Below, piece after piece: positions 44,474 through 55,998 of a stretch of 64,000 bases of DNA (position 1 is its first letter; each line of letters opens with the position of its first letter). The DNA lies in assembly GCA_932521035.1 (NCBI GenBank), contig OW051497.1:1674001-1738000 (forward strand), given 5' to 3'. Made by a program: the position numbers and the translations under genes. The notes under the pieces were generated by a model. It was not told the origin of the DNA and ran no database searches. It saw nothing but the letters and a program-made list of their open reading frames with translations. Origin of the DNA: Oscheius dolichura (taxonomy: Eukaryota > Nematoda > Chromadorea > Rhabditida > Rhabditidae).

Positions 44474-46610
44474 CTAGGGGGCAAGGGGGCTATTTTCGGG
44501 GGAACCGTCGACGTCATCGAGAGCGGGCGAATTGTTGCCGGTCTCCTGTTCCTGAAAAAGGTAAATTAGATTGGGGAGGAGGACAACGACTAACCGATTG
44601 CTCGTCTCGCTCTTGCAGAAAACGGTTCCAGAGCTCGTCCATGATCTCGGTGGCGACGATGTCACCGGCATTCTTAGAAATGAGGTGCATGATGAGCACA
44701 CCGTCGGCACGAAGGTGCTCCTTTGAGAAGCGACGGAGGTTCTTCTTGGCTGGAAAGGGATTGGATAGGGGACATGGGGCCACACTGACTGCAGTGGTTG
44801 CCCTCCTTGAGGTGGCCGCTGACGGCGAGGTAAACGGCCAGGTAGTCACGGCGACGGGGTTCGCTCGACAAGTGGACGACCCAGGAAATGAGGTTGAGGA
44901 GGGTGGCCACGAAGACGCCGAGCAGCCAGAACCAGAGGAAGAGGTAGACCTTCTCGTTGAACATGTTGACCATCAGGACACACTGGACCAAGTACCGGTT
45001 CGTGGTTCTCAGCTCACGTATCTTGTATTCGCAGAAAGTCACTCTGGAAACTCTCAGCTTTTTTCTTGTCTATCAATAGAGACAACCCCGACCTTCCCAC
45101 TAACTGAAATCGTCTTATAGGTGCTCCTCGCCCTCCTGGTTGGTGAAGATGGCAGAGATTTCCCGGAAACATTGATTACGCCGTCCCAATTTGCTCTCCT
45201 ACAGTAACCGGCATAGTTCCCTAGGGGGCCCCGTTTAGTAATGGATTGCCCCATGTTGCGGGCTCAGGATAGAAACCATAGGAATTTGCCTCAAAAGAGT
45301 TGTAAAGGCGCGAAAAGGCGCAAACAGGGATGAACAATAATCGTGAACGAGACGGCCAAACGACTTACCTGGGGAAGCAACCACTCTCCTCCCATTCCCG
45401 GCCATTGATGAGATCGTTGAGAATGTTGTATCCCCAGAAGAAAGACGACGCACTCAGGAATCTAAAGGAAGAAATCGGAAAAGGAAGGGAACGAGGTCTC
45501 ACCTGTTGAGGATAATAAACTGGGCGCAGGCCTGAACAAGATAGAGAGCCTTGATGAAGAGATAGAACGTGGTCATGTAGGACCCGCAATGGGTGAAGGC
45601 CAGTATTCCTTCTGAAATTTGTCTCTCGTTTCCCATTGTGTGATAAATTCAAACTTTCGCCTGCCATTCGAATAATCCCACACCTCGCAAATCGATTTCG
45701 ACCGCCTTACGGTAATCGGCCTCGGTCAGTTTCCCCCTTACGATTGACTGGCAGAGGAGACGACTCACTGTTTTCACGGAGCTTATGCTGCAGCGTCAGG
45801 CACTCATGGATGTGGGCGGCCACTGTTCCGACGGACTCACGACGACGCTTAATGGGGAGGCTGGCAGTTTCCCGGGCCATCTTCACCAATGCCTTTGTGG
45901 TCATTCCTGGAAAGGTTGCCATGGGGAGCCAGAAGGGAAGGGAGACTGACCGTTGGTGTTGCTGAAGATTCGCCAGAGAAACTGTGGCAGGTAGAAGCAT
46001 ATGGCCTGGATGCCGAGGATGAACGGCACCCACTGGTAGTAGGCGATCTCCCGATCCCCCCTAAAGAACATAAGAACATAAGTGGAGAGACCTACTTTTC
46101 GTCGGCGGAGAACGAGATGAACTCTTTCGGCTTGACAAAAAAGGTGTTCTACAATTAAGTTTGTATGTCTAGATAAGAGAAGGCCTACCTGCATGAAACA
46201 GTAATTTTCAATATACTGTTCCCAGGAGGACCTGAATGGTGTCGGAAGCCAGCATTGGAGGGGTTGGCCAACATATCTGAAAGGACAATTCTCTTTTCAA
46301 GGTAACACACACCATTTGGACAGTGACCCATATTTCAGGTCAAGTACCCTAAAAGAAAACGCTAGGGCGAAACAAATGCTGTCTTTCCGACATTTTTTTA
46401 TACGAATGAGCCCAAATGCATGACCTATGGCTTGTAACGCTACCGATTTCCACAGCTGGGGGCGGGAGAAAGAGGGACTTACTGTCTTGCGGAGAGGATC
46501 AGTGCAAAGGTGGTCAAAATATACGGGGTGTAGTAGTAGTTGAGGCGGTCAATTGAGTCGTCATCGTACTGCGGCTTCATGCCTTTCAGGAAGGAATCGA
46601 GAAACATCAT
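44474..46610 (-). CDS. Innexin (gap-junction channel subunit)
   Basis: Ten exons close in phase from MMFLDSFLKGMKP to SPENSPLAP, roughly 400 aa. Hallmarks: DDDSIDRLNYYYTP at the N-terminus, first membrane segment, first extracellular loop YVGQPLQCWLPTPFRSSW with a second Cys in ENYCF, the signature YYQWVPFILGIQA in TM2, and the second extracellular loop cysteines (ESGCFPRVTFCEYKIR). TM4 is FNEKVYLFLWFWLLGVF. The cytoplasmic tail (GDIVATEIMDELWNRF) is followed by a Ser/Pro-rich end. The start follows GTTCAG directly. Innexins form gap junctions or hemichannels between cells. No defect seen; among the best-preserved genes here. Confidence 0.93.
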
Positions 46611-48770
46611 CTGAACGAGTTGAGTGGGATAGACTGTTGAATAGAGAGGAGACAGCCAGATGAGTGATCCCGCCTGTTTATTCGCTTCTATTCGCCCCAC
46701 CTTTGTGAGTCACAAGGACGCTTTCAACAGAAAGGACAAAATATCTGGGCGCTAGGAGGGTAAAGCCAAACAACCACAATTAAACCATTTTGTTTGTAGT
46801 AGGAAGAAGGAAAGAAAAGCACGCACCCATTGCGCATAATTTCGCAACCATCCAAGACAGACGGCCAAGTACACAGCCACAGCTGCCAGATCGGGAGCGC
46901 AGCTCTAATCGAAAAGAACACAGGGCATCTCGAAAAATCTGCTCAGTTAGTGCCGCTCTTCAGCTCTAATAAGATCCCTTGTCACCCATCAAAACAGTCC
47001 CACCGGCTCTCTAACAGTGGTCCTTATTGGGAGGCAGTCAAGAGCCCATCCACCACTCCTCTAGGTTTCCCCGAAGAAATAAACTATGAAAAATCGGCAG
47101 AAGGCGACCGTCAGCGGCGCGAGCAGCTCCCGACTGATGCCTGTCTCTCGCTCCGCCCCTCCTCTTCCCCCTTTCCTCGCTTTTTTTCGTCTCGACAGTC
47201 ATCCCCGCCCACGTCCCCGTCTGACATTTCTCCTCGGCCTGGCTGTCGTCCCCGCCCGGCTGCAGAGGAGGACGGAGGAAGGGGTAAACAGTAAATAAGA
47301 TTGAAAACATGTGGGGCAGAGCTTGTTTACGAGGTCTGTCGAGGGGAGAAGCGGGAGATTTAAAACAGGGAGCGGGCGATAAGGGTTGGCAACAATCAAA
47401 GCGTGTAAACGGTTGTGGAGGACAGCAGACAATAATCGCTCGATGGTACCCAAAGCCGTTGGCTTCCAGAAACTCTTCTCCCAACTTTTCCCCTACGGCC
47501 AGTGGCCGTGGTTGGCTGTTATCGGAGGGCAGAGCGAGGAGAAGACGACAGTACTGGGCATATATCGGAGGAGGAATAACTAGGGACTACGGTAATGCCA
47601 AAGTCTTTCGTTAAATTACGCCAAAAGACCAGGGAATGGCACCCTCCCGAACTGAAAGGGGCAACGTGTCATTGTTGAAAAAAGGACGCAGACTGGGGGA
47701 AATGGACTCTGACCCTCGGCGATCAGAGGTTTCGCAACCAGCGCTATTTTCTTTCTCCCTCTTCCCAACATCTGACTAATCAGGATGAGTTCGGGGACGG
47801 GCACTGCACAGCAATATCCCAAACTGTCACGGGGCAAACACTCCGGAAGGTAACCTAGAGGCACCCGCAAAACTTTAGACACTATAGAGCACTCTGACCA
47901 AATGGGAAGGCTAGACTGTTTGAAAGAGGAAGCCAGGCATCCTTCCCAAACAACTCTGTCTTCTTATAATCGTAGCGGCTGCGCTATCACAGAGACTAGG
48001 TGCACCCTTGATCCCTACAGAAGTTTTGAGCTTCACTGCGAGTTACATTTTCTCTGTTTATTACAATATAGTTCCACCGGCTTCCCAACAGTGGCTCCCA
48101 TTGAGAGGCAATCAAGGTCCCCTCTACCACCCCTCCAGCAGTCTCACACCTCGAAAAATCGATCCCTTGTAGAGGACAACCGTCAGCGGCGCGAGTAGCT
48201 CCCGACCGATGCCCGTCTCTCGCCCCTCCCCTCCTCTTTCTCCTTCTCTTACTTTTTCCGCCTCTATAGTCATCCCACGCCTAAACGAGCAGGGGAGGGC
48301 TGAGGGTAGAGTAAGCAATAAACAAGGTTAAAAACATGTGCGGAGGAGGTTGCTTACGAGCTCTGTAAACAATAGAATAATTAGCTTACATTCTATTTCA
48401 TCTGCATTGTATTTAATCCTCCAATGAAGACACCAATGTCTGAGGTGTGTCCTCCGCGGCGACGATAATAACGCCTTCATGGTGACACTGTGGTTCGGAT
48501 ATTTTCGAAAGGGTCTGTTCTGACGGGTAGTCAGAATAGAACCACCCCCGTGGGTGGCGGACTAAGGACAGCAGAACGGTCCTGTTGGGACCGGAGAAAG
48601 GCATATTTCACTCAAGGGAGCTTTTGGGAGTCAGTAATTGCATAGCGCCGTATATTTAATGCTTGGAGGGCTCTACTAACAAAATGGATAACCTTTTCAC
48701 CAAATCTACCAAATAGAGAAGGGTGACGATGGGCTTCAGCTTTCCACTTGTTGGTGCATTCAACTGAACT
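46611..48770. repeat. Intergenic with a duplicated ~350-bp segment
   Basis: About 46985-47345 and about 48068-48370 are related in the same orientation; both include gaccgtcagcggcgcgag or its near copy and end near a string aaaacatgtg followed by ttacgag. Open frames on both strands here have no family support. Confidence 0.5.
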
Positions 48771-48773
48771 TTT

Positions 48774-49401
48774 CAGTTGGGAACAGTGGGCTTCACGCTT
48801 GCTCATGAACTCTCCCATGCCGTCTTCAATGTCAACACTAATATCAGCAGTCTGCCGGTAGAAAGTCTCAAGTGTATCATGAAGCACCGCCAAACAATTT
48901 GCTCCGAATCGGATTATATCTGTCACATGGGGAACACCACTATCATTGAGGATGCTGCAGATATTATAGCTCTCGCTATCGTTCTGGATCTTGTGAAACA
49001 GGAAAATGACAAGCAGTATGAGAATCTTATCGGTCTATCTAAAGAACAATTCTTTTTTTATGTTTTACAGCGAGCTTCTGCACAAATAAGGTATACCAGA
49101 CGAGAGAAAATGCGTGAAACAATATTTACGCTAGACCATTTTCGGGAGTCTACCGGAGTTTTTGATTCCCATTCCCCGACGAAGGGCCGAATGAATGGTT
49201 GTATCGCTGAATTTCTGTCAAACATTTTGCCTTTTCAGCCCCTCTGATGTCTTCCAAAAGGCATTTCAGTGCAAAAAGATGCATAAAATGTGGAGTGAGC
49301 CGGCGAGTTCCTATAGAGTACATGATATGAATATGTTCAGAGCCAATTCTGCCAACTTCTGGGCCCAACTGTTGCACGTCGCTAATCTGGATAGAGAATA
49401 A
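48774..49401 (+). pseudogene. 5'-truncated M13 peptidase relative
   Basis: Matches the last exons of the M13 gene at 42-44 kb: LGTVGFTLAHELSHAVF, MGNTTIIEDAADIIALAIVL, then DSHSPTKGRMNG, then FQCKKMHKMWSEP, and ends with a similar AATAAAGTCGTTT flank. None of the N-terminal exons is present upstream. Splice sites are altered (a GC donor after the W-S-E-P exon), and the exon near 49080 runs on without a good donor. It probably makes no functional peptidase. Confidence 0.75.
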
Positions 49402-49830
49402 AGTCGTTTGAATGAATTCGTTTTATTGAGAAGATCCATTGGAAGGTGCGTCCCCCGCATAAGGCTGATCGGCTCAGGCGATGGATAAGAAACGAGGTTG
49501 GAATAAGCCCAATTGAATGACGACACTGAGGAGCCTAGTCGATGTTGGGGTAACTACTGAAAAGCTGACAAATTTCTCAACCAGTGCTAATGGGTTATAC
49601 CAGAACAATGAATGGGGTCGAGGGTCCCCCAATACAACAAAAGAATACCTTAGTAACTCATTTATGATCTAATATAGAATATACCAAAGATAATATTGTA
49701 GTGGAGAGATAGCTACGGATTATCGGAGCCGAGTAAATCATCGGTGGGGAAAAATAAGCTGAGAAAATAAAAGATAAGGAATCAGCAAATTCAACATATA
49801 ACAATAAGAGAAAACAGCTGAAGGAGCCCT

Positions 49831-50250
49831 TTAACGACGAGTTTTCTTAGCAGGAGTTCTTTTGGGGACAGAGGGAGACCGACCCTTCGCAGGGGTAGAA
49901 GGAGCGGATGTAGCAGCATGGGCAGGGCGACCCCGCTTCCTGGCTAAAGTTCAGAATAATTACTACATATTTCAAAACTACAAACCTGCAGGAGCGGCCG
50001 CTGCTATGCCGTTGACATTTGGTACAGGAGGAAGAGTAGCCATTTGGATGGCGATGACTAAACAAAAAAATCTGTTAAATACTTTTTCTTTCTTACCCTC
50101 GGGGCTGAAAAGGTCATCATACACGATAGTAAGCTGACGTTTGTGCGTTGTCATCATCTGGCAGAACAGCTGCTCACCCGTTTTTCTCACGTTGGCTCCA
50201 TTAGCCTCTCCCTCTTCTCCATTTCCATCGCCGATTTCTTCTATAAGCAT
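49831..50250 (-). CDS. AT-hook-like nuclear protein
   Basis: Exons in phase: from ATG 50250 through ANVRKTGEQLFCQMMTTHKR and VYDDLFSPE, then IQMATLPPVPNVNG, then the terminal exon with RKRGRPAHAA and a basic Ser/Pro/Lys tail (KGRSPSVPKRTPAKKTRR). R-G-R-P is the core of the AT-hook DNA-binding motif. It probably binds AT-rich DNA in the nucleus. Its start lies 145 bp after the stop of the upstream gene on the same strand, with TTTTGTAG just before the ATG, so it may be the downstream gene of an operon. Confidence 0.68.
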
Positions 50251-50395
50251 ATTTTACTACAAAATAAACGAAGTTTAACGTTTAGGATGTTCCGTTCCCT
50301 TCGGTAAACAAAAAAGAATCCAATGGTTTGTAAAGTTGAGTCTAGAACTCCTAAGAACGAGAAAAGGGTGTGGTATTCAATGAAATGACTGCTGA

Positions 50396-50763
50396 TCAAA
50401 TTGAAATTAGCTTGCCTGCCACCACTTCTTCCTCGGCTGGAGCATTCTCTTCTTCTTCGTCGTCTTCACCCTTGTTTACTAGGGAGCTCGCCCATCGGAA
50501 TTCGTTGGAATATATAGGGCATGATTTTGCCCATGGTGGGTGAGTACCTTTCTAAAATTTGGTCTATATTTTTAAAGTTATAAACTTACTTGAAGAGCTG
50601 CGTATAAGCGCGATATCTCTGATCTGATCGAGCTGGTTATTTCTTCGCCAAGTCCCGCGTAGAAGGAGCGATTAAACGCCTTCCTTTCCCTCAAATCAGC
50701 AAATCCTCTATCACGGGCGAGGATCTCGTCGATGTATTTTTCTAAGATGCTTTTCGTCTCCAT
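50396..50763 (-). CDS. Unknown acidic-tailed protein (109 aa)
   Basis: Exons 50763-50590 and 50551-50396 close in phase (330 nt) across a 38-bp intron. The N-terminal exon is helical (ILEKYIDEILARDRGFADLR, IRSEISRLYAALQ). The second starts KGTHPPWAKSCPIY and has a Glu/Asp run (GEDDEEEENAPAEEEV). No membrane segment; family not recognised. It is the upstream gene of the candidate two-gene unit with the AT-hook protein. Confidence 0.65.
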
Positions 50764-51117
50764 TTACTTTTTTTCTGAGCGAAAAGTCTAAAAATTACCG
50801 TTAAATGGAAATCAAAGGAAATTGATAAAAACATTGAAAGGAGGCAGAATAGCACCGATTGGAGCAAGCTGAAAATCGAATTATTGGGAAAACCCCCCAA
50901 AAAGGATGTAAGATCAATGAGATCGATCGAAGAAAACAAGCAAAGCTAATCAAAACTAGGTCAAAAGGCAAGCGATTACCTCCTGTCATAATATTTACGC
51001 TTTCACTGATTCGATTCGGCTTTTGCTATCAATTTTCCCAGGTTTTAATAGAAAAGCTCAGAAAATTCAGTAAACAAGTGTAATCAAAATTTGAATAAGT
51101 GATAAGGAGTCTGAAAA

Positions 51118-51446
51118 CTAATGGGAGCAGGAGAACTTCTGTCTTGAGGTGTAAGGAAACAAAGGGATAGAGCAAAATACGCGAACAAGTAGCTTGAACT
51201 GAGCGCAAGGAACAAAATCAAGCTAAGAGAAAGAGAAAGACTAAAAGAAGAAAAACAGAAGAAGATTTCAACATTTACACATTCGAAGTCCGTCTCCGAG
51301 AGCTTCTTCATCGCCGCCAGAAGCATCTTTCCAAAGACGGCGCGCAACTTCAGCTTGGCCAGAACAAGGGTGCCGCTGCACAAGAGGAGCAGCAGAGTGG
51401 CGACGATGCAGGAGAAGAAGACGAACAGCAGACCAGCCGACTCCAT
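51118..51446 (-). CDS. Small membrane protein (90 aa)
   Basis: Exons 51446-51279 and 51222-51118 close in phase. A long hydrophobic helix near the N-terminus (LLFVFFSCIVATLLLLLCSG) is followed by a basic stretch (KLKLRAVFGKMLLAAMKK) and a cysteine-containing tail (DFECLDFVPCAQFK). It is probably a signal-anchor or single-pass protein. Family not recognised. Confidence 0.5.
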
Positions 51447-51774
51447 AGAGAAAGCAAGAATGAGTAATCTCCTTACCGGAATTTAACAAGAATTTGACTT
51501 TTCCATTTTGCACGAGACTATTTTGGTTTTATTTATCTTGGTCATTTCCCTAGGAAAGGCATATCCCCTTCTTCTTTTACGGCTCGCTCGGGTTACTTGA
51601 CCTCACAAGGGAAGGATACTTGCTCGGCATCACTTATTCAAACTTTTTTGATGCCATCTTGTAGAGAATTTTCTTAGAAGAGGACATATTCTTTTCTTTT
51701 TTGCTGAAATGGCGTTCTAGAGGAGGAAAATGCAAAATGAGATTTCAATGCTAAACGTGTTTTTGGACTTGTCT

Positions 51775-52179
51775 ATTTTCCATTCCCCTTCTTAAAATGT
51801 GAAGCAGTGACATAGACTGAAAAGATCCATTCAGTGGGTAGTTTCCCATTGATCCATCCTGCTGGGTATAGGGCCAAATAGGGAAAGACATTTACTGGCG
51901 CATAAAAGAAACCCAGCATTGTATGTAGAAGAATTGCTCTGAAATATAGGACTTTATCGAGTCTTTCTGTCTCCCAGGACCCGAATATCGAGCCTTGACC
52001 TTGAGAAAGTCCGCGCTGACAACTTACGTAATAGTATTGTAGGTATATTTTATCCAATAAGCCGAAGGCAACTGCTCAGATTGATAAATAATCAAGTAGA
52101 TGACAATTGTAGTCAGAACTCCAAGAATTCGCATAACAAGGACATAGAGCTGCTCATCAGGAGAGGTCCTCATTGACAT
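51775..52179 (-). pseudogene. Truncated srh/sri-like receptor
   Basis: Exons 52179-52028 and 51938 onward correspond in phase and content to the first two exons of the receptor at 54.9 kb: an N-terminal membrane helix (YVLVMRILGVLTTIVIYLII), then FFYAPVNVFPYLALYPAGW and NGKLPTEWIFSV. The second exon then runs into a stop without a donor, and no later receptor exons follow. The remaining five membrane segments are missing. Confidence 0.65.
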
Positions 52180-52792
52180 CTTCTGTTCGTCGAGTAAAGT
52201 TAGAAAAAAAAGAGGAAAGGGTGGATGTCATGGGTTCATTTGAAGAGTTCTATCAGCCTGAAAACATTCTGGATCGTTTGAACTCAAGATGGGCTGAACG
52301 TGAACTGAGGGTGTGCAAAGAAGGAGTAGCCTATATATTGGGGATCATTTAGCTAAACTTGCGACATCAGGGTGTTTATACAAAAGGGGAAGACACTAAT
52401 GAGGAGACAAACGAGGTGATTTTGAGTGCTCCTGATAAAACGAGTTTAAAGATGAAATACTCGAATACTGGGAATCATAAATTGTCACCATTGTGGGCTG
52501 TTGAACAGGCAAGGTGGCTCACAATGTCCGCCCATAAAAAAATAGAAGAAAGCTGAGTCTGTTGAACTGAAGCGGAATGCCAAGACTTTTTATTGAAAAT
52601 AGAAAAATGTTATGAGTGAAAACACGAAAAACAGTCTCCTCTAATTGGACTTTTCAATATATGGAACTATTTTTCAGTTCCTATGTCCTTCTGACCAATT
52701 TGGTTATCACTTGTTTTGGTCTTTTCTTGAGGTCTTTGAACTAGAAATCCTATTAATCTTTAATTAAAACCATGTTGCCGTCGTTGATAACT

Positions 52793-54929
52793 TCATTTTT
52801 CACTTCTTATCTCGATTGAATTACTACCTGTTTTCGGTAAGGAGTTTTCTGGAAACGGCCATTACGATGGACTATTCTGATTACCTCTTTTCAATAGAGA
52901 AAGAATCCACATCCTGTATGGTTTGTTAGAAATGATCATTGTTATGGAGCTGAAGATGAACGATGAGGTGAAGATCGAAGTGCATGTCGTCGCCAATCCT
53001 TAATCTCTTGATGTTTCTTCTCTTTCCTGATTTCTTGATATTTCTTGGAAACGTACCAATGCTTCCATTCTTGGCTATTATGGAGCCGATCTCAAGCAGG
53101 CAGGGAAAGACGTAGAAGATACTGTACATTGTCACCTGAAAACCTTATTTCCTCTTGAAGATCGCGTTACCGTATTAATCAAAGAAAGAAACACCACTCG
53201 ATGTTCTTGTACAGTAGCTCTGGATAAATGAACGCGGGAAACCTTCAATAGCTTGTGAGTCCATACTGTAAATGTCACAATGATGACGAGGAAGACGGCT
53301 GAAGCAAAGACGAGCACAGCCAGAACAGCAAAACTGTCGAAATGGGCGAAATTATAACCGACACAGTCCTTTTCCAGATGTGGTAATCCAGAGAATTCTG
53401 GGTGCTGAAGAGGCTCGATAATAGAAAAAGTGGCCATTAATTACTTTTAGGGGGACTTGCTTTTGAAAAGTCAAAACCATGAACGAAACTGGGACGAAAA
53501 ACACGAAAATGTAGAAGATAAAATAGAACGACCAGAAGAAGGTGGTGCTATTTATGAAGTGAGTAGTGGGAAGAAGAACTCGAAGACGATAGTAGAACAG
53601 AGGAAGGACAGAGCCAGCGAAAACTGTAAGATCATCATTACTGTAGCCGTTTTTATCGGTTAACTCCTAAACCGAGCACTCTACCAAATTTTGGAGTATC
53701 TTTATAGATAGGACTTTTTATTATCTTTCGAATGGTGTACACCACGGCGGGATCTGTTTTCATGAAAAAATCCGGCCATTTCGATGGCAAGGGGGTAGCC
53801 TTGGGATGAAAAGGTTGATCTTTTGATCATGATAACAAACCTCTCCAAGATATTTACCAAATTGTAGATAATTTTATGCGGAATTCAGCAAAACAGAGAA
53901 AACTGCAGAACTTTGATTATGGATTGAATTAAAAATCAAAAACCGTCTGCTCCTGAATTTTGGCTATTCTATCCAGTTTCCGACGTTGCAGAAGAACAAG
54001 ACATGATTGAAAAAATGTGTTTTGGGTAAGAAACGAAAAAACAACTGAATTAACGAAAATTGTCAGATTATCGGTACTGTATTGGTTTTTGTCAAATATC
54101 TCCGGAGCAGCTCGTCCTATCAAAATTCCGATTATCTTTTTGAACAGCTCTTTTAATTCTCTTTCGAATGGTATGCATCGTGAAGGGATTTGTTTCCATG
54201 AAAAAATCCGGTCATTTCGATGGCAAGGGGGTAGCTTTGGGATGGAAACGTTGACCTTTTGATCATGACGCCAAAACGCTTCATGACATATACCAAATTG
54301 TAGAGAATTTTACGCTGAAGCCAGTAAAGAAAACAAAATCTCAAAACTCCAAACAGTGTTTGAATTAAAAATCAAAAACTGCTCACACTTCGATCTTGGA
54401 TATTCTGACCAATTTGTGGGCCTCATTAATCATTAATCAACGTTCTGGATAGAGATATGGAATTAATATCTTCTTCTGCTAGTTCTCGCCAATAAGCAAT
54501 GCGATCTCTAACATAATGCAATCAAATTTACGGAATGGAAAGGCCTATTAGTCCCTCGCGTACCAGTCTATCACTTTTCCACTCACCACATAGAAGCAAA
54601 TTGAATAGTGTAACGAGTATTGCTCCTGGTATGACTCCTTTCATCCACCCTTCTGGGCAGAAAATAGTTGCTGGTAGAATTTGTACAGGTATGAACAATA
54701 AGCTGAGATAGATGTGGAAGACGGAAGCTCTTCACTCAAAGTTTTTTCATTCAATGAAAATAGCTTACATGATGATGTTGTAGGCTAACTGTATTCTATA
54801 AGCAAACGTCAGTTTTTCCGATTTGAAAATGACTAGGTAAACGAGGAATACGGTAGCCAATACTGTCAGGAAGCCTAGAACCTTCATGGCGACTATGTAG
54901 ATAAAATATTCTTCTCGAATTGTAGACAT
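52793..54929 (-). CDS. srh/sri-type chemosensory GPCR (290 aa), complete
   Basis: Seven exons close exactly to 873 nt: 54929-54769, 54702-54587, 53623-53445, 53404-53171, 53135-53053, 52949-52885 and 52827-52793. Membrane segments occur in order, with family-like spots: PEGWMKGVIPGA before TM3, LFYYRLRVLLP after it, a W in TM4, TFQKQVPLK in the following loop, LSRATVQEHRVVFLSL before TM6, and the C-terminal NKPYRMW motif typical of srh and sri receptors. These are expressed in chemosensory neurons of nematodes. The second intron is ~960 bp and holds a tandemly duplicated segment. Neighbouring truncated copy suggests local expansion. Confidence 0.78.
53700..54420. repeat. Tandem duplicate inside the receptor intron
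   Basis: About 53720-53990 and 54150-54420 are related in direct orientation; both contain aaaaaatccgg, atttcgatggcaaggggg and a string ttgatcatga. Neither copy is needed for the receptor reading frame. Some frames look weakly coding but contain stops. Confidence 0.7.
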
Positions 54930-55373
54930 GTTGTTCAGATTCTGCTGTTGTAAAAGGGAAAAGAGTCAGCCAAGGTGAAAGCAACGCTCGTGATTGACTT
55001 CCTCGTCATCATAACGAGATTACTAGGCTATTGGCAACTCACATGAAGTGACTATTATCTCCGCAAATTTAAACTTTGATGCATCATCTTTATCTCAAAA
55101 AATATGAAAAGGCCAATAAAAGAGGAAAAAAAATAGCAATGACTAGGAGAACCAGAAAGGACTAACCCCTAGAAACTCAATGAAATAGGCAATACAAGAA
55201 ATTATAGGAAAAATTCGGGAAGATAGCGGGGCATTGAGATTAAAATACAGAGAATAGGCAAGTTTGTTCAAGTTGAAGAAACTGGAATGCTTACATTGGG
55301 AGCTGACTAGCCATACATACTACCCGTAACCAACAACATCAAAGAAAAAGTAGGAAAGGTTAGGAAGGAAAAA

Positions 55374-55998
55374 TCACTGTCCTGGTGGCTTTAGGCTCTG
55401 CATGATCTGCTGGAGCTTGAACATGTCGCTGCAGTCGTCCAGTACCCTCTTGAGGAGGGCCTTACGCTCTGGGGGACAGTCTCGGTAGAACGGGCTCCCT
55501 TGGAACTCCTTCTTCTGCTTCATCACTTCGGCGACTTCATCCAGTGCCGGTCGCTCAAAGTGCCGGGCGTAATGGGTGGAAAACCAGTCATTCTTGAAGT
55601 AGACCATGACTTGGTCGACTGGGATCTCCAATTCGTTGATGTGGAGCACGGGTATGTTGCCCTTCTTGGGAGGAGTACTGAATTTTTCTTTCTTATTCGA
55701 GTAAATAACAAAAGCCTTACTGATTCATATAGATGACGTCCTTTGTGGAGTAGAATTTCATCTTCTCACGCGGGAGGTAGACGAAATCGGCCTCCTGGAT
55801 CCGATCAATGGCGCTTTCCATGTGGGCCCTGTACGAGCACGTCTCCTTCTTATCCAGGAAGTAGCCTGCCACCACCCACAAGTGGATACAGTGGCTTTCA
55901 TCTACCTCCTCCATTTCTGAAAACGAGCTTTCCAAAAAAAGATCTTTTCTCTTTTGAGGCAAAACTAAGGAACACAACATACCAAAAGTGGAAGCCAT
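55374..55998 (-). CDS. Unknown 171-aa protein, three exons
   Basis: Exons 55998-55983, 55916-55721 and 55677-55374 close exactly (516 nt). The tiny first exon encodes MASTF. The body is soluble and well ordered in character: HCIHLWVVAGYFLDKKETCS, IQEADFVYLPREKMKFYSTK, IPVLHINELEIPVDQVMVYF, NDWFSTHYARHFERPALDEV and LKRVLDDCSDMFKLQQIMQS. Codon use is GC-richer than neighbours. No family recognised. Confidence 0.72.

Noticed and set aside
44641-45120. 159-codon plus-strand frame
   Set aside because: Antisense shadow of innexin exons that are clearly coding on the minus strand.
53700-54420. Extra coding exons of the receptor in its long intron
   Set aside because: The receptor frame closes without them, and the candidate strings contain stops in one of the two copies.
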